DNA of 64,000 nt from Leucogyrophana mollusca (GCA_021014945.1 MU266333.1:1-64000), one strand, 5' to 3'. Positions 24,095 through 34,991 are shown, counted from the first letter of the stretch. Made by a program: numbers and translations. The notes: generated by a model from the letters alone, not told the origin.

Positions 24095-25964
24095 TGCCTT
24101 ACATAGGCCAGAAACCCCTCGAATGATGATTCAATTCTCAGCCCCGCTCGACCATACCTGGGTTCACTCCAGCGGCGGGCTCGTAGTGGATGTCCCTTCA
24201 GACGCGGCTCGTCGCTTCTGCATTCTCAGGAAACGGCATTTCTTGAACATGAACTTGTCATGTCATCGTGATCAACCGTAATCGCAGTTGTAAAGGAACT
24301 CAGGCAGCGCCTTAATCTTTGACACCCGCTTACCTGGCGGAACACATCCTTCCCATCCTCTGCGCTGGACGCATTTGCCAGGTGGAACATAGTTTCAATT
24401 TGGAATTGCAGCTGCTCGGGCGACGAGGAAGATGACTCAGTCAAATGCAGGGTACATCGCAGGTCGTCTGCCTCAATTTTACACACCTCTTATGAACCCG
24501 CTCTTCCACCAGGCGGTATGCAAAGGTCAAGCCGATAGTTTGCATGGACGAGAGCACATGTCACAAATACATAATGATATTAAAGATGTTGTCACGGCGC
24601 TGGAGTAGGTTGGAGTAGGTTTGATAAGTTGGCAGATTCGTATCAGCACTAGTATTCCTGCGTCGCCTACGCGTCAATACTTGTATGTTTCAAGTTTGCG
24701 GAAGGTGTCGCGACTTGGTCCCGCCAACGCTTACATCGATGGAGATATTTGCCTCGGGGCGCCTTCTGCAGGAATTCCGGTGAAATATTTTCTTGGAGCG
24801 CGGCAGCCCATTAGCGCTGTTGACGGGACCTGAAGCATAGACAAAAACAGCACACGTCGATAAATGGAACTCGACTATCGTCGTCGTCATCGTCGTCGGC
24901 CCCTCGGGGGTTCGTGGCGCCAGCGGGTTCTTCGTAGCTCTCATCATCGGTAGGCTCGTTTGAGACTGCGCTATGCCGTCTGCGTTGACGACCAACGACC
25001 CTCTGCACATTCTTGAGTATACACCGTGCAAGCAAAGCGGACGACGTACTTCTTTAGTCCTAGCAGGGCTAACAATGGCTTGTTTCTTTCTACCTATTCG
25101 CACTCTACCACTTTCCCGTATTCTGGCGGAGAATGTGTGATCCTTTGAGGGGTTTGGTGGCGTGGCAATATCCGCAATGTTGTGGGGGAAGCCATTTGGC
25201 CCTAACCGTAAGTTCAGGCTTTAGGGTACCCGATAGGCCGGGAATACTTGCCTTCTGCCGATGCAACATCCGCGATCACCTGTGTAGTGGTGGGGTCCGG
25301 CTTGGGTGCCTTTTGGTGCACCTTGGACGAAAAGGTACGACGAGAGGCGCGAAAGCGACCCCAGAGCCGTGAGAGGGGGCGCAGGGGTAGGTACGCTCCT
25401 GTGGGAAGGGATTGAGTAGGCGCGTCTCTTGCATCTGAGGTAACGGTGGGTTCTGCAGGTGTCCGCGATCCCGAATGGCGCTCGCGCGCCGGGGAGGCAG
25501 TGTGGCTTGGTTGGGACAGATCGGAAAACTGAAGGTATGCAAATTCAATCAGGATGCACGAGGGAAAATATGCAGAATATAAACCTCGAAGAAGGAGTCG
25601 GCTCGTGCGCGATTTGCGGGAGTACTATCACTGCCTATTGGGCGTTCAGGAGCTGCCGGTAACTAGACGGAAAAAGGCAGGCTGAGCAGTTAACGAAGTC
25701 ACATTGCGGGGCGAATAGAACCTACGTCAAAAATCGACGAGTCCCATGAGTTAGCGCGCTCCTGAGGTCGATAGGCCTGGGAGCGTCACCGTCAGTCAAA
25801 GAACCATCAACCATGTAGATGATCACTTGCGTTGCGGGCGCTCTGTGTTTGCTTTTGTGGGTTCGCCGACGTGGTTTACACGCTTCTCGTCGATGCTCGC
25901 GACCCTAAGTGTCTTGCGCCTGGTATACATGTCAGTATCACAAGCCCTCACCTACTACGGTCAC

Positions 25965-28010
25965 TCACAGTGATAGATCACTCAAAATGTCTCCGATACG
26001 CGGCCTCTCGGAGGGATTTTGCGCCCAACACCTCTGCATCAAACCCCACAAGTGATCATCAAGCCCTCTAGAATGTGCAGCCTCTCCTACAGGACCTTTT
26101 GGGCGCTCGGGCCTCTCTCCGTTAGAGACCCTTATGATGAGCTGCGTTGTGCTCCTGACTGTTGCCCAAGGCTGCGCGAGGGTCATGAACTTTGAAGAGA
26201 AGTTCAGAAAGGGTGATAGCGTAAGACTAAAACGAGCTCACCTCTAAAACAGTCATCGCATATGCATAAACATCGGACGAAGTCGTCATTCTGGCGTTCT
26301 CGAATAGCAACTCGGGTGCTAGCCACCTGTGCCCGTTTGATTCGCCAACCGATTGGGTGAAGTGGTCACCAGTTATATCTTCCTCAAGCTAAAATAAGCC
26401 AACTCAATACACATACGACACTCAGTTGGCAAAAAGTACCATGAAGAGACCGAAATCGGTAATGAACGGCCGCCCGGATAGATCAACAATGACGCTGGCC
26501 TGAGGATCACGTTGGCAATGGCAATGGCAAATAGACATCTACATACACCTCTCAAGTTCCCGTGAATAACCGGCGGGACCATTGAATGTAAGGCAGAAAC
26601 ACCTTCAGCGATGTCACAGATCTGCGTTAGCATCGCTTTATTAGCCACAGGGTAAGTGGATCGGTATTGAAACAACGTGCCAAATTACCGTGATCGAGAT
26701 CGGGATATTTCCTGATATAATTGATAGCGTCCCCATTCGAATGCGACGGAGTGATGACATATCTGAACGCCATCAGTAATTGGAAGCGAAAGGGGAGAGA
26801 GGAGCTACTTACGGAAATTTTCCGTCATTCTGACAAAACCCATAAAATGGGAGAACATGTGCACCGTGGTCGACATCCCACACCCTCTTCCAGATGGCAA
26901 CCTCCCTTTGGAACCGCTGCAATTTCGGTCAGTTTGGCACTAAAAGGAATGTCGATGAGGGGGGGAGGCTGTACCAGGAGACTTGTCGAGTTGGCCTCCA
27001 CCTTGTGAAAAAGCTTGATAGTGACCTTCTCCTCGCCCAAGTATAGTCCCTCATATAGATCCATCGACCCAATCCTACCGACTGGCAACTGTCCTATACG
27101 ACGGACTTCTCCATGTTCCAGATGCATTTCCGGAAGCAGCGTTTGAGTTGCCTTTTGGATGCGATATAGATTCGTCTCTAACCCGCGGCTCCGATGGGAG
27201 GTTCGGGATACGTGAGGGAGACACTGAGCGGGTCAAATGAATTGAATGAGGTAGGATAAAAGATGAAGCAATCACCTTCTGCATCATCGACATAAAACCA
27301 ACCAAGTCTTCCTTCCGCTCGCCTTGCGCCGCGAAAATGAGGTCCTTGGAGTTCTGGATATCTGAAAGGTATTGTAGCCCTTCATCACGGTCACGCTTCG
27401 AGCTGGATTCAAATCCCTCCTCCCATACATGAATGTCAACCTGAGGGACTGATTTCTTTGCCACACTATGAAAGGGGCGCGAGATTCGAATATTGGACAG
27501 ACAGACAGTGATATCCAAGTGACTTTGCCGAACATCGGCTCTCATGTCATCCAGCCTGAGAAACTGTGCAGCCACGGATATATCTTTGCGACGCCCTGTC
27601 CGTTGAGCTATGGTTTCGAGTGTACTGTGGAGACACTCAGCATGTTATTATGTGAAGCTCACACTTCACTAACCTCTTCACAGAAGCTACAGCATTCCTC
27701 TGTTCGATATCAGGTGTGTTCGCATATCTCTGCTCGAGCACAACAATGAGTTCGTGGCACCTATCTCGTAACTGGGAGAGTGCATTTCTGACATCGCAGT
27801 GGCAGGTCAGCGTTGACTGAATATCATAGGAGGGAAGAAAGAGCACCTGTTAGAGCTGGCTCGTGCACACAAGTCATCGATACCAGCTAGAACCGCCTGT
27901 GCAGGAGCTACCCATGGTGCGGAAGCGAACTGCATGCCGACTTGAGTAGGAGTCCCCAATTCGACAGCTAAAGACTCGAATACCGCCCGTGGATTGACGG
28001 TGACCTTCAA
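25965..28010 (-). CDS. MLKL-like bundle plus predicted pseudokinase (copy 2)
   Basis: Paralogue of the gene at 20520-22654, with the same domain order and matching intron positions (intron after SSNR before [10 protein letters not shown]; after VKR before TLETIAQR). N-terminal helices: [55 protein letters not shown]. The kinase-like domain keeps a [12 protein letters not shown] loop and the beta-3 Lys (VTIK) and retains DFG as TDFGLF. The catalytic loop, however, reads HGNLRGASVIVD: Asp is replaced by Asn and the metal-binding Asn by Ser. The C-lobe ([19 protein letters not shown]) is intact with no stop codons, so this is a preserved pseudokinase and not a decayed gene. The first exon is unresolved: an in-frame stop lies just before 28010, so translation begins in an upstream exon or at the Met at 27935. 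Confidence 0.78.
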
Positions 28011-28513
28011 GTTCTACCTAGTCGGAACCAAGATAACTCGATGCCTGGGGGTGGAGGGGAGTAAGACGATTCCTGTGTTTACATCAGGCATGCGGCAAGG
28101 GGCGCTTGCTTCGTAGCGCCTTCTGTCAGACACGCTGCAACTATGTGTGCTAACGTCCGCGACAATGCCGCAATCGTTGAATTGCAATGTGATGCGTCGG
28201 TGAGGTTTGAGGTTATGTACACTGGACAACGCGAACAGCGACGAGCATCGATATATAAAAAAACATAATCAATGATCGTTCCGCCATAGCCCGGAAGGCC
28301 GTCTGATGCACATAGCCCACCGCAAGGAAGGCTTATTCGGGGTAACAAGTATTTTGCTGTCGGTTCTTTTGGCCCCCCACAGTAGTCGCGGAGTTTCAAA
28401 CCGTCCGAAATCTTGTGTGCTGGTACCCGAATCTTTGTACAGCAACTTTCTTGTGTTGTGGTTGAACGAGTGGTCCGTAGCAAGGAACCGACCGAAAAAA
28501 ACGTTCATGCAAT

Positions 28514-28842
28514 ATGGCATCCGAAGAACAGTTTTCCTTCTTCGCTAATCTGCTAAAGCCCGGATCCTCGCTCAACCCCACTTTTCTACTCGTGGTCGAC
28601 TGTGCATTTGCCGTCTTGCTGTTTGTGTTCATAGCTTCCGCGTACATCACCAAAGGAAACCCTCATTTCTTTGTCTTGATTGGGATCGAACTCGCACTTT
28701 GGGTAACTGTGAAGTGGTGCGCAAATCTTTCCATTTATCACTGGTAAATTAACACTGATATTAATACTACAGGTTCGTGGAAGAATTGAAAAAGCTCCCC
28801 GTCACGAGTAACACAGTTGAGGCTGAGAAAAAAGAACAATAA
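28514..28842 (+). CDS. PKR1: V-ATPase assembly factor PKR1
   Basis: Small ER membrane protein needed to assemble the V-ATPase V0 sector. Two exons encode about 90 residues: LLKPGSSLNPTFLLVVD, then two hydrophobic helices (FAVLLFVFIASAY and FFVLIGIELALWVTVKW), then FVEELKKLP and a charged tail ending KKEQ. The intron interrupts the Trp codon of VKW. Pattern and length match the PKR1 family (PF08636). Its stop lies only 58 bases from the convergent PSF3 stop. Confidence 0.9.
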
Positions 28843-28900
28843 CAAGCCTAAAGATACACGACTTGAACCTGTGTGTACGGTTCAACCTCCTACTTCGCCG

Positions 28901-29790
28901 TCACCGACGAGCCTTATCATTCCCCTCGTGCCAGCGTTTACTTCTCTTCGTGCTTTCCTGCGCTAGGGCGAAGACTGTTCAAGGAGTGAGCTCGAGGAAC
29001 CCTCAATGGATAGGACACTCGCTCACGCTCCCTTTCCGTACCATCAAGGCCTTCTCTAAATGATTGAGCTGTATCACCAGAAGGTCCCCCTCCACCTGAG
29101 GGACCTAGTGCAGCAAAATGTTGTGCTTGGTCGATCACCTCGAGGAGACGTCCGCGGAAGGTCTATCGAGGGTATAAATTGGCAATCGGGATATGGTTGA
29201 AATATTATACCTTTGTTAAAACATCAGACATCTGCTCGGCCTGCTCGTCACCCAAACTTGAATTCGGTGGATCTGAGGGGCCTGGCTGCATTAAAGAGCA
29301 AGGAACTCACATGTCCATTATCATCTTCCCGAACCCGTACCACAGCCCTCCTGCGCCGACAAGTCCCGACAGCTTGACGCTGCGTGGTTCTGCCTTGAGT
29401 GCGTTCCTTACTCTTGGACCGAACGGTGCGGGGATAGTGAAGTCCGCCCAGTCACTACAGGTTGCTTGAGTTTCTGAGATGAGACTGAGCACCACAACGT
29501 GCTCTTACGAGTATAAGATGATATACGCCAGCCAGATTGGAACTGGGACTTTTGCAAGCGCTTTGATCTGCGAAAGCACCATCGTTTAGGGGAGGGCATG
29601 CGCGATAATGGCCGATGCGTACATCGCGATCTGATCCTCCACCAAGGTGGCCCATGTCAGGAATGTCAACTTTGAACGTGCACTGTATTTTCTTGGCGGA
29701 AAGCTCAGCGTTGGCAATTTCACGCGTCAGTATCATGCCTACCTGGTTTTCAGCCAGGATCGCGTCGATAGAAAAATAGTCGTTGTCCAT
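28901..29790 (-). CDS. PSF3: GINS complex subunit PSF3
   Basis: Subunit of the GINS tetramer, part of the CMG replicative helicase. The N-terminus MDNDYFSIDAILAENQK is diagnostic, followed by CTFKVDIPDMGHLGGGSDRD, then IKALAKVPVPIWLAYIILYS, DWADFTIPAPFGPRVRNALK and SGLVGAGGLWYGFG. The C-terminus reads FREGLDGTERELFALAQEST, then RSKRWHEGNDKARR. At least five short introns; the last joins ERE to LFALA with a split Leu codon. The start at 29790 is 134 bases from the divergent gene at 29925. Confidence 0.94.
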
Positions 29791-29924
29791 GATGAGGGTA
29801 ATCTATAAACTTGAGCCTGAGGTTCACGCGTCGCGTTGAATTTGGCCAACGCGGTTGTGGCGTGGCTTCCGCTTCTCCAAGCATCCGATTCTCTCTGACC
29901 GGCTCCACGACGTACATAGCTGCT

Positions 29925-30458
29925 ATGAATTTTGCGCAGCGCCTTTTAGCCACCGCAAGGCGGCCAGTTCGTCCACAATTCCTGGCATATCTCCGCTGTC
30001 GGCGTACTTTTTCATTCACCCCACAGCTGCGCGCTGCAGAGAATGACGACGCTTTCATGACACAATTCAAGAACACATCCATTTTCCGGAAGCTTGCGGA
30101 CAAGCCTGAGGCGCTGATGGCATTGCGGGACTTTGCAAACCTCATGCGGGATAAAGGCGAGTCATTCGTGTTTTCAGATAGGGCGCACATCGTGCTCATC
30201 TACCCCAATTCCACGATCTAGGCATTGATGCTTCTTCTGGCCCTCCGTCGACCATGCAAATGATGCGGTTGGCGGCGAACCCAGAATTTAGGCAGGCCGC
30301 TCAACGGGTAGTGGCCGAACTGAAGAATGCAGGCGTAGACCTAACTTCGCAGGTGAATTGCCGGTTGTTCCGATCTTTGTAGTGTTTGCACTAACACCGA
30401 TTAGGACGCAATGCAGGAATTGATGGGCCTCTCCAAAGGCAAACCGGGAGGCAGCTGA
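29925..30458 (+). CDS. Small mitochondrial protein, conserved, function unknown
   Basis: The N-terminus MNFAQRLLATARRPVRPQFL, followed by an Arg-rich, acid-free stretch and RTFSFTPQLR, is a strong mitochondrial presequence. The mature part is short and helical: FKNTSIFRKLADKPEALMAL, FANLMRDKG, IDASSGPPSTMQMMRLAANP, ARRVVAELKNAG, and a C-terminal DAMQELMGLSKG. I do not recognise a named family. Three exons. The first intron (30157-30221) appears to use a GC donor (AAG|GCGAGT), since no GT site restores the frame. It is divergent from PSF3, with 134 bases between the ATGs. Confidence 0.75.
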
Positions 30459-31640
30459 TGTATTCATCATTTGACACCCACCTTACGCTTGAATTGGAGA
30501 TCCCTTTGCGCCAAAGAGCCTTAGCGTTGGCAAGTAGTGGGCTTCGAAGGTGGCATATCGGCAATGGCCTTCAAATCATGCACGACTGTTGTAAGCAGCT
30601 TATTACCCCAGGTCCCGGAACGGTGGTTATAGCGCGTGCGCCAAAGTCCTTTATTATTCGTCTGATTCACGCGTCGCGATTCGTTGTCGCTGGTGGTGAA
30701 ACTGTACGGTATCCTGGAGCATCCACGCGTATCGTCCTTATCGATCATCCCAACCGGAGGCGGGCTCCAGCCACACTAGCACTAAGCTACGTATGGTTGT
30801 GTGTTCCCCTTCTGTCTTCCGACTTGGCACCGCATTGCTCCCATTCTCGTGTATCTATAGCTCGATGCATGGAATGGGGAGCGCCTTCCGCCTTGAAGAC
30901 CAGCTGGTTTACATGAAAGGCCCCCGACGAGCCCGAGCCGCTTTGTATCGGTGGCTGCGGGCGGGCAGTACATCTATTAGTGCACGCCGGAACGGTCAAT
31001 GAGCCACGGCCTCTACGGGGACGTAAGGCAGATTCAACGCGTACCACTATAGGAAACCAATGGCGACTTACCCGGCCCCCCCGTGTATCACGTCGTAGAT
31101 TCAACTTGGCTGCAATCGAATCAAACACAAACGATTTGATTTTGCTACGACCTACGAAGTCAAGTCGTCCGTCTTAGAACTTTCCGGTCTAATAACTACC
31201 TTCAATTTGCGCCCAGCAAGTGTACCGCGAGGCCCCTTGCTCATACCAGAAATTGCTTCTGGCCTTTTCTGTGTAGTATACTTAGGATGATACTCGAGGG
31301 CCCGTCGTCCTCAGAATGTATTGCCTGTATGATAGCGGATCTTCTGGGTGGCTGCGCCGTCGGTGTCTGATCAGGACAAGGCCTGAGATCAACTTCGCTG
31401 TTGCAGACAACGAAACCAATGGTCACAACAATTTCAATGTATTCACTATGCAAATACAACAGAGGAAATTATTGCGACAATTTTTTTAACCCTCGATATA
31501 TCGACCAAAGTGCTCGAGTTCACCCGGGATGTCGAGGGGGTTAGGGATTTTTTTTCGGAAAGCGAGGCAAGAACGTTCTATCCGGCGAGGCGATCGTGCC
31601 CTGAAAGGGCAAAGCGGTCGAAGGCGGTCGAAAACACAAG

Positions 31641-31699
31641 CAGTCGAAAGCGCGAAAGCAGTTCGAAAGCGCGAAAGCAACTCGAAAGCGCGAAAACAA
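31641..31699. repeat. Three ~19-base tandem repeats (tcgaaagcgcgaaag core)
   Basis: Three consecutive units share the core tcgaaagcgcgaaag, with related looser copies just upstream (tcgaaggcggtcgaaaac). No coding role is apparent. Confidence 0.8.
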
Positions 31700-32079
31700 G
31701 ATATGGCGTACGGAAGGGGGAGTGTTAGGTCGATGTAGCGACTGAAAAAGAAGGGAGGTCAGCCATGGGAAAGATGGTGGAATACAAGTACGCACCCTAG
31801 GGGACTGGTTCTGACGGAGGCTAAGGGACTGGGTGTCACTCGAATCTGCGCTACTGGAGCGAGCATGATTCGTAGCGAAGGACGTCGCCCAGGATCTATG
31901 TCGGAGTCAACCCAAGAATTGAGGTTGGGTGATTGGGGGGATGTTGGCGAGGCGAAGCGAGCGTCCAGGGGTGTGCGTTCCAGATCCGGAGCGTTCGTGA
32001 CCAGGGGCTGCGCTTGCAACGCGTCGTATCATATCGTATCATTGCAATGTAGGACGGCCAGAATCGATCCAAGGGGTTA

Positions 32080-32165
32080 GGAAAGTGTTGAAAGTGAATG
32101 TAAGTACGCCGAAGCGGGAGTTAGGAGGGTGATTGAACGTGAATGTGAGTACGCCGGGGCGAGGA
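32080..32165. repeat. Two-copy ~50-base tandem repeat
   Basis: Two adjacent segments share the pattern gaatgtaagtacgcc / gaatgtgagtacgcc, each preceded by a gttgaa/attgaa stretch and followed by a G-rich run. It lies just upstream of the larger array. Confidence 0.6.
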
Positions 32166-32344
32166 GGGTACGTTGACGGGACGAGGACCAGGTTAATAGG
32201 TGCTTGAATCGGTGAGCACATAACCCGGAAGACGTCGCTGAACGAGGGGAACAAAGGTCGGACTGGTCAAAGTAAGGGAAGAGCGAGGTTGAAGGGTAAA
32301 CGGAAATTGAGGCGAAGTGTAATAAAAGTCGAAATGAGGGTGGT

Positions 32345-32770
32345 CGTCGAAGTTGAAAGTAAAGTCGCAAGCCAGACCAAAGGTGGATTTTATCTTATCT
32401 TCATGTTTTTCTTGGTTTCTTGGGTATTACAGTTTTTTCGGAGTTTATTGTTTTCTTGGGTATTTCTCGTCCATTGGGGACTGCGATCGTCGAAGTCGAA
32501 AAGTAAAGTCGCAAGCCGTATAAAAAGTGGATTTTATCTTATCTTCATGTTTTTTTGTTTTGTTGGGGTATTTCCAGTTTTTTTCGGGGTTTATTGTTTT
32601 CTTGAGTGGTTCTCGTCCATTGGGGACTGATCGTCGAAGTCGAAGGTAAAGTCGCAAGCCGGAGTAAAAGGGGATTTTATCTTATCTTCATTTTTTCTCG
32701 GTTAATCGGGATTTTTCAATTTTTTCGTGGTTGGTTGTTTTCTCTTGTGTTTATCGTCCATTGGGGGACT
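32345..32770. repeat. Three-copy ~143-base tandem repeat
   Basis: Units start at 32345, 32488 and 32632, each with cgtcgaagt(t/c)gaaa followed by gtaaagtcgcaagcc, then ggattttatcttatcttca, a T-rich middle, and a closing cgtccattggggactg. Copies differ by point changes and small indels in the T-rich part. The closing block ends the third copy too, so the array is three complete units. Confidence 0.9.
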
Positions 32771-32970
32771 GTGCTAAAATTCTGGATGCGTTGCGGTCGT
32801 AATGCGAGGGATGAAGACGTTGAGATCGGGGTGGGTTGCACACACGAAGAGGCAGGTGCCGGAGACCTAAAGAGCGCGCACTCCTATAGGGCCGTTGCCT
32901 GGACCACCTCGCTACACGGCAGTATTATCGATACCGCGAAGCACGTAGAATCTCCGTCAGAGGGCCTACT

Positions 32971-34294
32971 TTAACAACTGCAAGTCGTAGTACCAATGGT
33001 CAACATATGTAATGAAATCATAACAAAGAAACAGACGTACCACGAGAACCGCGCCTCCCTCTCTGCAAACCGGGCCTCGACCATCCTCAGTGTCCGCTTC
33101 GTGAAGTAGTCTCGCAGGATCTGACGAGTGGACTTCCGGGTGGCAAGCTTCTCCTTCGAGCGTGCAATCTTGGCGCACGACCAGACGGGGGTCTTGGTGG
33201 AGGCGGAGGTGGTGGAGGCGGGATTAAAGGAGTGAGCGTCTATGATTCGCGTGTATATGTGCTTGGGAGTGAAGATGTATGCCGCTATACCCTTTCTCTT
33301 TTGGGGTACGGGTGGAGGGGAGGGAGTGGGTGGGTGGGTGCAGTCGTCGAATAAACGGGACCGCGGGGAGGTGATGAGGTAGAATGGGGGAGGAAATGAG
33401 GCCATGCTGCTGCTGTCGCTGCTGTACGATTGGTCGAGGGGGTCCGCACTGTCATAAGTGGCGCCAAAAACACCCGGAGAGGCATTAGGACTCGACCACT
33501 CGCTGTCCTCAAAGACCTTGGGGACTGTGAAGCTGAAGACGAAGTCATACTTGTCGGCCATCGTCGGCGTTGGGGAGTCCGCGCCAGAAGTGGCGGAGCC
33601 TTGTTCACTAGGAGCACACTTGGCCGGTACGCGGGGAGACTCGTACTTGAGAACCTTTCGGAGCGGCCCTGGTGGCGAGAGGGGCAAACCGGGAGACCGA
33701 GCCGTGATGTCGGTAGCCGGAGTCGATGTGATTGTGGTATTGAGCTCCAGCTCCTCGTCCGCGTCAACGCTCGACAGGGAAAGGTCGAACTGGCTGACAG
33801 GGTGTCTGTAGGGAACGCTCTCCACCTCCTTGCCAGCCACCATCTCCACGACCTCTTTCTTCTTTCTGCACGTCGCCTTGACCAGCTTCTTGACTCGTTG
33901 GCCGATGGAACTGACAGAAGAGCACTTCTTGACATGCGCTTTGTCTACGTTGGCATCCAGACGGGTGACGCAGCAGACGAAATCCTGGGGGGGAGAGGAA
34001 GACGCCGAAGCGGGGTACGAAAGGTCAGCGAGCTGGTAGCTAAATTAGCATGTGTTTTAAAATCAAGTGAGTGGGCAATCTACTCACGTTCACATTGCCG
34101 ACCTTGAACGCAGCGTCCTTCTTCAAGCCACGGAACTTGGAGAGGAAGGACTTCTTCACAAGGGGGGTGGACCAATCGGAGGGAAGGTCGTTCACGACAG
34201 GGATGGCCCCAAGGTCAGAATCGACGGCAAGAGACGCCTCGGTGATAAGGGCGTTCTTGACGAAGGGGATAGACTTGAACTTGAAAGAAGACAT
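32971..34294 (-). CDS. Unrecognised basic/Ser-Pro-rich protein
   Basis: Family unknown. Exon 1 begins at the ATG at 34294 with MSSFKFKSIPFVKNALITEA and runs to KVGNVN. A GTGAGT intron (about 34028-34086) with acceptor after ctaccag rejoins the frame at LADLSYPASASSS, then DFVCCVTRLDANVDKAHVKK and a lysine-rich stretch. The long second exon is Ser/Pro-rich and disordered in the middle. It ends with an ordered basic segment (YIFTPKHIYTRIIDAHSFNP; ILRDYFTKRTLRMVEARFAE). A final intron with GTACGT donor at about 33041 may replace the hydrophobic last ~20 residues with two or three residues. The TATA box lies ~100 bases upstream inside an inverted repeat. Confidence 0.6.
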
Positions 34295-34358
34295 GTCTGA
34301 AACAAAGTAAATTGAAGTTGAATAGAGATGTCTTGGTGGTGCTGATTCGAGTTCAAGG

Positions 34359-34506
34359 GGATTCCGAGGAGACAAGGACGCGGAGAGAGGGTTTATATAC
34401 CCCAAGGACATCGCTCTGCGTTGTCAGCCGCGAGGGGGCTGACAACCAAGAGCGATGTCCTTGGAGCATTGAATCCTCTCTCCGCGTCCGTCTCTCTTCG
34501 GAATCC
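34359..34506. repeat. 148-base inverted repeat (two ~70-base arms)
   Basis: The arms (34359-34429 and 34437-34506) are near-perfect reverse complements around a 7-base centre (gcgaggg region). They share ggattccga, gacgcggagagagg, ccaaggacatcgctct and ttgtcagcc. The main difference is that the left arm has tttatatacc where the right arm's complement has attcaatgct. The repeat covers the core promoter of the minus-strand gene at 34294. Confidence 0.9.
34391..34402 (-). promoter_or_regulatory. Candidate TATA box for the gene at 34294
   Basis: On the minus strand the sequence reads ggggtatataaaccc, a good TATA element about 100 bases before the ATG. It lies in the left arm of the inverted repeat, and the right arm lacks it. 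Confidence 0.45.
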
Positions 34507-34991
34507 GGTCAGCCTCTGTCAGCCTCCAACTTTTCATGGTGACTGCCAGCCACTACATTTTGTATTGGAGCACTGATGACGTGGTGATCGAGGTAAATGC
34601 TCTAGGTCGGTCTTCGCGCCCAATTGTATGCTGACCATTGAGACACATACGCCAACAACTCCATGCCAGCCGGCTGCAGAAAATGAGATAAATGCAATCC
34701 AAAAAAAGCAATTTACAAAGCGTTGTTTGGCATCATCTTTGGATTCAAACAACGCCGTGCCACACCTGACAATCCCTCATCTGAATCCGCCGCTGCCAGC
34801 GTGGCGTGTTATATCAATTTACGAGGATCATTCAGGACCTGAGCGATTTCTGGGGCACCGAATCGGAGTAGAGGAACGAAATATCTTGTATTCCCTCGGA
34901 ATAATTGTTTGCACCAGGAGATTGGAATAATCAGAAGATAAAGTTGCAGTCTCAACCAGGAGTACTCTCGTACTTCCAACGTGCGGAACGG

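Larger units (their letters stand above)
22655..25964. other. 3.3 kb gap between the two kinase paralogues
   Basis: No complete gene recognised. Two short coding-like stretches are listed separately (23172-23532 minus, 23658-24094 plus). A further minus-strand frame at 24226-24486 (reading SPEQLQFQIETMFHLANASS) and an Asp-rich run near 24870-24900 are too weak to call. Confidence 0.4.
30459..32970. other. 2.5 kb gene-free, repeat-rich region
   Basis: No gene recognised. From about 31.5 kb the sequence becomes repetitive: a GAAAGCG-type run (31641-31699), a duplicated ~50-base segment (about 32080-32160) and a three-copy ~143-base array (32345-32770), each listed separately where clear. The open frames through these arrays are a by-product of repetition. 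Confidence 0.6.

Noticed and set aside
31510..31738. Arg/Ser/Lys-rich open frames resembling an RS domain
   Set aside because: They translate the GAAAGCG tandem repeat; no flanking coding sequence supports a gene.
32289..32974. Plus-strand open frames across the 143-base array that look like a hydrophobic repeat protein
   Set aside because: They arise from the T-rich repeat units and lack splice or start support; the reading frame is a by-product of repetition.
33285..33935. Overlapping frames opposite or beside the protein at 32971-34294, including a 225-codon plus-strand frame
   Set aside because: They are shadows of a GC-rich, Ser/Pro-rich coding exon; no recognisable content.
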